Shown here piece by piece: positions 15,083 to 18,554 of a stretch of DNA of 18,554 nt; within the stretch, counting starts at the first letter, position 1, and every line of letters begins with the position of its first letter. The translations under genes were made by a program, and so were the position numbers. This DNA comes from Sphingomonadales bacterium. Lineage in GTDB: Bacteria > Bacteroidota > Bacteroidia > UBA7662. The stretch lies in assembly GCA_016872225.1 (NCBI GenBank), contig VHAW01000018.1, forward strand, positions 1 through 18,554, given 5' to 3'. The notes beneath the pieces were generated by a model. The model saw only the letters and a list, made by a program, of their open reading frames with translations, ran no database searches and was not told the origin of the DNA.

Positions 15083-15796
15083 TCAAAGATCCCCTTGCAT
15101 GGGACGCAAAAGAATTTCCTCGAATACTATACGAGGCGAAGCGTTATAGGCGTGAAGAATGGCCTCCGCCACATCCTTAGGAGGCATAAGGCGATCCTCA
15201 GGCCATGAACTTTTAGCCCAAGAATCGGTGTAGACGGCCCCGAGTAAAATTGCAGAAACCGCGATGCCATCGCTAAGCCATTCAATCCTCAGCATTTTGG
15301 TCAGGGCTAACAAAGCGAATTTACTGATGCAGTACGATGCGCCACCGGGATAGGCTTTGAGGGAAGCTACAGAACATAAGGTGAATACATACGGCCTGTT
15401 GGATTGACATAACATCGCATGAAAGGACCTGCTTAAACGGTAAGCGCTGTACACATTCAGGGCCATAAGGTCTTCCATTTGCCCATCTGGGGCGTTCAAG
15501 ACCGAATCCGAAACAAAGGCGCCTGCATTATGCACTAGCAAATCCACTTTCGTGGTTCTTTCCCGAACAAATTGCGTCATGGCCTCACAACCCTCAGCCG
15601 CGGCTAAATCAGCGGAGAGGTAATGAACGTTATTGCACCTGCTCATCCAAGACAATTGCTCTGCCTTCGTTCGGCCGCAGCAATATACCTCCCATCCCAT
15701 ACGATCCAAGAGTTCGACTACCGCCAAACCAATTCCACGGCTGGCACCAGTGACTACGGCAATTGCATTGGGGTTGGCTCCGTGGGTTGTAGGCAT
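15083..15796 (-). CDS. Short-chain dehydrogenase/reductase (SDR) of unknown substrate
   Basis: This classical SDR has 237 residues and should use NAD(P)H to oxidise or reduce a carbonyl or alcohol. The Rossmann nucleotide site is TGASRGIG at 16-23. NAG occurs at 90-92 and the structural Asn at 114. The catalytic triad is Ser142 in LCSVASL with Tyr155 and Lys159 in YCISK. Arg19 in the glycine loop together with GRT at 41-43 hints at NADP(H), though this is an inference. No membrane segment is visible. The gene appears to be co-transcribed with rnhB downstream and is divergent from mlaE. The sequence alone does not identify a substrate; FabG is less likely because the C-terminal region (WAKSSWPEDRLMPPKDVAEAI) is unlike it. 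Confidence 0.88.
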   Translation of the reverse strand: MPTTHGANPNAIAVVTGASRGIGLAVVELLDRMGWEVYCCGRTKAEQLSWMSRCNNVHYLSADLAAAEGCEAMTQFVRERTTKVDLLVHNAGAFVSDSVLNAPDGQMEDLMALNVYSAYRLSRSFHAMLCQSNRPYVFTLCSVASLKAYPGGASYCISKFALLALTKMLRIEWLSDGIAVSAILLGAVYTDSWAKSSWPEDRLMPPKDVAEAILHAYNASPRIVFEEILLRPMQGDL

Positions 15797-15821
15797 ATAT
15801 ACTTGGTTTTGGTTGGATTTT

Positions 15822-15829
15822 CAAATGTA
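15822..15829 (-). promoter_or_regulatory. Candidate -7 promoter box for the SDR-rnhB unit
   Basis: The minus strand reads TACATTTG, matching TAnnTTTG, 25 bases upstream of the SDR ATG. A TTTG lies upstream at 15844-15847 with 14 bases between, shorter than usual for a -33 element. Confidence 0.42.
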
Positions 15830-15852
15830 TGCGCTCAAATGGTCAAAGCATG

Positions 15853-15865
15853 TAAATTTGAGAGG
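15853..15865 (+). promoter_or_regulatory. Candidate -7 box and ribosome binding site of mlaE
   Basis: TAAATTTG (15853-15860) matches TAnnTTTG, and AGAGG (15861-15865) lies three bases before the ATG at 15869. The two cannot easily both be used: a start site about six bases after the box would give an almost leaderless message without AGAGG. One of the two is probably chance. Confidence 0.3.
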
Positions 15866-15868
15866 TAA

Positions 15869-16660
15869 ATGGACACGATTCTGTTCCATTTTGGCCTGAC
15901 TCCCACTACTTCCCTCCTTCGGATGACCTTTTTCTATCATTTCGGACGCTACCTGATGATGATGCGCCAAATGCTGCGCAGGCCAGAGAATGGGCGAATG
16001 TATTGGGAAGAAACTGTACGACAAATGTCCTCCATCGGATTGGGGTCGGTAGGAATCGTTGCCTTTGTGGCAGTGTTCATGGGTGGAGTATCCGCTGTCC
16101 AAACGGTCTATCAACTGGTAGCTCCCTATATTTCCCTGACCGTCGTGGGTTCGATTGTAACCAATTCCAGTATTCTGGAATTAGGGCCAACGATCACCTC
16201 CTTGGTCCTTGCCGGCAAAATTGGCTCCAACATAGCCTCTGAGCTGGGCTATATGCGTAGCTCGGAACAAATCGATGCCCTCGAAATTATGGGAGTTAAC
16301 CCTGTGGCTTACCTGGTCGGACCCAAGATGGTCGCTTGCCTCACCATGATTCCTCTTCTGGTCATTACCTCCATTTCCATGTCTATCCTGGGGGGCATGG
16401 TCATCTGTCAACTCACCGGACTTATCACTTACGATCAATTTATCGAAGGAGCTAGATCCAGCTTCCTTGCCTACGATGTGTTTTTTGCGATGTGCAAGGC
16501 GGTCACCTTTGCTTTCTTCATTTCCTCCGTTTCGGCCTACCACGGGTACCATGTTCAAGGCGGAGCTTTGGAAGTGGGCAGAGCATCGACCAAAGCGGTG
16601 GTGTATTGCTGTGTGCTCATCCTTTTGGGGGATTATGTGCTGGCTCAGTTGTTGTTATGA
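15869..16660 (+). CDS. mlaE: MlaE-family ABC transporter permease
   Basis: MlaE is the inner-membrane permease of the MCE-type phospholipid transport system that maintains outer-membrane asymmetry. The protein has 263 residues. It shows an amphipathic N-terminal segment and hydrophobic stretches at about 60-80, 85-112, 147-180, 203-223 and 243-262. The conserved cytoplasmic segment GKIGSNIASELGYMRSSEQIDALEIMGVNP at about 116-145 is the coupling region of the family, which contacts the ATPase. The ATG is at 15869; its ribosome binding site is unclear. mlaF follows after 34 bases. The substrate-binding MCE protein MlaD is not adjacent, so its partner must be encoded elsewhere. Confidence 0.92.
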   Translation: MDTILFHFGLTPTTSLLRMTFFYHFGRYLMMMRQMLRRPENGRMYWEETVRQMSSIGLGSVGIVAFVAVFMGGVSAVQTVYQLVAPYISLTVVGSIVTNSSILELGPTITSLVLAGKIGSNIASELGYMRSSEQIDALEIMGVNPVAYLVGPKMVACLTMIPLLVITSISMSILGGMVICQLTGLITYDQFIEGARSSFLAYDVFFAMCKAVTFAFFISSVSAYHGYHVQGGALEVGRASTKAVVYCCVLILLGDYVLAQLLL

Positions 16661-16694
16661 TGCTTCGAACCGGTTTGAACCTCATAAGCAAGCA

Positions 16695-17450
16695 ATGATC
16701 CGACTACAAGGAATATCCAAACGATTCGGAGACAAAGCCGTCTTGGAAGATATCCACGCCACCTTCCTTCCGGGCAAGGTCAACATGGTGATTGGTGCCA
16801 GTGGTAGCGGAAAATCCGTTCTTATGAAAACTATGGTCGGTTTAGTGAAACCCGATGCAGGTCACCTCTATTACCAGAACTTGGAACTTGGGGAAATGGA
16901 TATGGAACAGCGCAATGAATTACGACAAAAAATTGGTATGCTTTTTCAGTCAGCGGCCCTCTTTGATTCCCTGACCGTGCAGGACAATCTCCTTTTCCCG
17001 TTACGGATGTTCCACCCAACGCCCAGCGCGGAAATGCTGACAAGGGTTGCCTATTGTTTGGAACGGGTAGGACTGGCCGGAACCGAAAAACTTTTTCCCT
17101 CTGAACTCAGCGGCGGAATGAAAAAGCGCGTTGGGATCGCCCGTGCCATCGTGTTAAAACCCAAATTCCTGTTCTGTGATGAACCCAATTCAGGACTAGA
17201 CCCCAAAACCTCCATACGCATTGACCATCTTATTCAGGACATCACCAGCGAATTTCAAATTACGACGATTGTGAATACCCACGATATGAACTCGGTCTTG
17301 GAATGTGGGGAACATATCATTTTTCTTAACAAAGGTCGCAAGACCTGGGAAGGCGACCGAGATCTCATTCTGCAGAGCGACAACGAGCCGCTGAATGAAT
17401 TGGTTTATGCGTCTCGATTCTTGCAACAATTCCGCGAAAAAGCGTCTTAA
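16695..17450 (+). CDS. mlaF: MlaF-family ABC transporter ATP-binding protein
   Basis: This 251-residue ATPase powers lipid transport through the MlaE permease encoded just upstream. It has Walker A GASGSGKS at 34-41, a Q-loop at LFQSAALFDSLTVQDN, the ABC signature LSGGM at 138-142, Walker B FLFCDEP at 158-164 followed by NSGLDP, and the H-loop His196 in NTHDM. The ALFDSLTVQDNLLFPL segment is typical of MlaF rather than of other ABC ATPases. The reading frame stays open upstream to 16467 inside mlaE, but family alignment puts the start at the ATG at 16695 (MIRLQGISKRFG). It probably forms a two-gene operon with mlaE. sucD follows after 66 bases and appears to have its own promoter. Confidence 0.94.
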   Translation: MIRLQGISKRFGDKAVLEDIHATFLPGKVNMVIGASGSGKSVLMKTMVGLVKPDAGHLYYQNLELGEMDMEQRNELRQKIGMLFQSAALFDSLTVQDNLLFPLRMFHPTPSAEMLTRVAYCLERVGLAGTEKLFPSELSGGMKKRVGIARAIVLKPKFLFCDEPNSGLDPKTSIRIDHLIQDITSEFQITTIVNTHDMNSVLECGEHIIFLNKGRKTWEGDRDLILQSDNEPLNELVYASRFLQQFREKAS

Positions 17451-17452
17451 TC

Positions 17453-17483
17453 TTGGTAGGACCTGGGGGCTGGCCTATTTTTG
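17453..17483 (+). promoter_or_regulatory. Candidate promoter of sucD
   Basis: TTG at 17453-17455 and TATTTTTG at 17476-17483 fit the Bacteroidota -33 and -7 elements with 20 bases between them, within the expected range. This is the only site in the window with both halves convincingly placed. The predicted start near 17489 leaves a leader of about 28 bases before the ATG at 17517. Confidence 0.55.
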
Positions 17484-17516
17484 GGGCATTCCGCAAAAGG
17501 CGGTCAACCCCATCGT

Positions 17517-18386
17517 ATGAGCATACTTGTTAACGAACATTCCCGAATTTTGGTTCAAGGCTTCACCGGCACCGAAGGAACCTTTCATGCCGGTCAAATG
17601 TTGGAGTACGGCACCCAGGTTGTCGGTGGAGTGACCCCCGGCAAAGGAGGGACCGAACATTTGGGGAAACCGGTCTTCAACGACGTTCGTTCGGCAATGG
17701 AAGCAACGGGCGCCAACGTCTCCATCATCTTCGTGCCTCCCGCCTTCGCTGGGGATGCTATCATGGAGGCGGCTGATGCCGGCATTCCGCTGATTGTTTG
17801 CATCACCGAGGGGATTCCCACTTCGGACATGGTCAAAGCAGCGGCGATGGTCCGCCGCAGGAACTCGCGGTTGATCGGTCCCAATTGCCCCGGCATCATC
17901 ACCCCTGAGCAAGCCAAAGTGGGCATTATGCCCGGCTTTGTTTTCAAGCCCGGCAAAATCGGGATTGTCTCCAAATCCGGTACCCTGACCTACGAAGCTG
18001 CGGATCAAATTGTCAAAGCGGGCCTGGGGATTTCAACCGCGATCGGTATTGGCGGTGACCCCGTCATTGGAACCTCTACCCGCGAAGCCCTGCAATTGTT
18101 CATGAACGATCCCGAAACAATGGGCGTTGTCATGATCGGAGAAATAGGAGGAGGCATGGAAGCCGAAGCCGCTCGCTGGCTGCGTGATGCCGGGAACCCC
18201 AAACCGGTCGTGGGCTTCATTGCCGGACAAACCGCTCCCCCTGGCCGCAGGATGGGTCACGCTGGGGCCATCGTCGGTGGCAAAGACGATACTGCCGAGG
18301 CCAAAATGCGCATTATGTCCGAATGCGGCATCCATGTCGTCGCATCACCCGCGAACATTGGCCAAACCATGGCCAGTTTAGTCTAG
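17517..18386 (+). CDS. sucD: Succinyl-CoA synthetase subunit alpha (ADP/GDP-forming)
   Basis: With SucC this subunit interconverts succinyl-CoA and succinate in the citric acid cycle, making ATP or GTP. The protein is 289 residues from the ATG at 17517, the family length. It has the CoA-binding N-terminal fold (VQGFTGTEGTFHAGQMLEYGTQVVGGVTPGKGG), the signature SKSGTLTYEAADQ at 152-164, GPNCPGIITP at 121-130 and the phospho-histidine His248 in MGHAGAI. An in-frame TTG at 17481 would add 12 residues but lies within the predicted -7 box, and the family N-terminus MSxLVNxxSxxxVQGFTG supports the ATG. sucC is not adjacent, as in many Bacteroidota. The stop is 13 bases from the convergent stop of the partial gene at the right edge. 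Confidence 0.97.
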   Translation: MSILVNEHSRILVQGFTGTEGTFHAGQMLEYGTQVVGGVTPGKGGTEHLGKPVFNDVRSAMEATGANVSIIFVPPAFAGDAIMEAADAGIPLIVCITEGIPTSDMVKAAAMVRRRNSRLIGPNCPGIITPEQAKVGIMPGFVFKPGKIGIVSKSGTLTYEAADQIVKAGLGISTAIGIGGDPVIGTSTREALQLFMNDPETMGVVMIGEIGGGMEAEAARWLRDAGNPKPVVGFIAGQTAPPGRRMGHAGAIVGGKDDTAEAKMRIMSECGIHVVASPANIGQTMASLV

Positions 18387-18399
18387 ATTCTAATCCAAA

Positions 18400-18554
18400 T
18401 TATTGCTGGGCACGACGTTGCCTAAAACTCTGTATTTTTCGCCTTGTCATGAGAAACTGATTGGCACTCATGCCAAAATCTGATGCCTTGGCTTCAAAGA
18501 TCAAAGGATCAAGTACTGTTAACGGCACCTTGATGTTAGCGGAAGTAGTTTTAT
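18400..18554 (-). CDS. C-terminal part of a small, possibly ribbon-helix-helix protein (5' end outside window)
   Basis: The minus strand is open from the window edge to a TAA at 18400-18402, giving 50 readable residues. The pattern fits a CopG/Arc-type ribbon-helix-helix fold: a short strand NIKVPLTVL, helix A DPLIFEAKASDFG ending in Gly, then MSANQFLMTRRKIQ as helix B with Ser as N-cap, and a basic tail FRQRRAQQ. The spacing from the first strand residue to G-M-S agrees with the common pattern in which a V/I-rich strand, ELxxELxxLA and GMSxSEFI follow one another. No ATG start precedes this region within the window, so the true length is unknown but could be little over 55 residues. Such proteins are often repressors or antitoxins; that role is inference. 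The gene could also be the tail of a larger protein. Confidence 0.5.
   Translation of the reverse strand, partial: KTTSANIKVPLTVLDPLIFEAKASDFGMSANQFLMTRRKIQSFRQRRAQQ

Noticed and set aside
18461..18476. Palindrome TTGGCA-CTCA-TGCCAA that could be an operator, terminator or sigma-54 -24 element
   Set aside because: It lies inside the partial coding frame, where it encodes F/G-M-S-A-N, has no T run and no TTGC at the -12 distance.
1..18554. CRISPR array, tRNA, rRNA, transposase or phage module
   Set aside because: Reading both strands I saw no regular direct repeats, no tRNA-like or rRNA segments and no recombinase or phage motifs; all large frames are core genes.

Overview
The window carries an ordinary, densely packed block of bacterial core genes: 14 protein genes, two of them cut by the window edges. 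I found no rRNA, tRNA, CRISPR array, insertion sequence, phage gene or long repeat. The organism is most likely a member of Bacteroidota. The reasons are the six-domain S1 protein with a long tail, the Bacteroidota-type LpxD-like acyltransferase, ClpB and Lon of Bacteroidota type, the mlaE-mlaF pair without mlaD, a comB homologue, and several intergenic boxes that fit the Bacteroidota sigma-ABfrA -7 element TAnnTTTG. Base composition looks close to balanced. I cannot place it below phylum from the sequence alone. The largest gap between genes is 246 bases (4288-4533).

Layout. (1) 1-2340, plus: C-terminal part of a TamB-like envelope protein, meeting rpsA (2371-4287, minus) tail to tail. (2) 4288-4533: divergent control region between rpsA and clpB, with a strong -7 box for rpsA and a 9-bp inverted repeat in front of clpB. 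(3) 4534-11494, plus: clpB, lon, rsgA, dtd and a MazG-like pyrophosphohydrolase, covering proteostasis, ribosome assembly and substrate quality control. lon is preceded by a very good sigma-54 type -24/-12 element. (4) 11491-13385, minus: gcvT then comB, converging on the MazG-like gene with a 4-base overlap of stop codons. (5) 13470-14420, plus: LpxD-like acyltransferase, divergent from gcvT. (6) 14430-15796, minus: an SDR oxidoreductase then rnhB. (7) 15869-17450, plus: mlaE and mlaF, the permease and ATPase of a lipid transporter, then sucD (17517-18386). (8) 18400-18554, minus: the last 50 codons of a small gene that looks like a ribbon-helix-helix protein and runs off the window.

Several genes have in-frame TTG or ATG codons upstream of the start I chose (lon, dtd, the MazG-like gene, lpxD, rnhB, comB, mlaF, sucD). 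For lon, lpxD and sucD, promoter elements lie over or downstream of those upstream codons and support the shorter protein. I see no wholly new system here. The points most worth checking are the sigma-54 site at lon, the inverted repeat at clpB and the small partial gene at the right edge.
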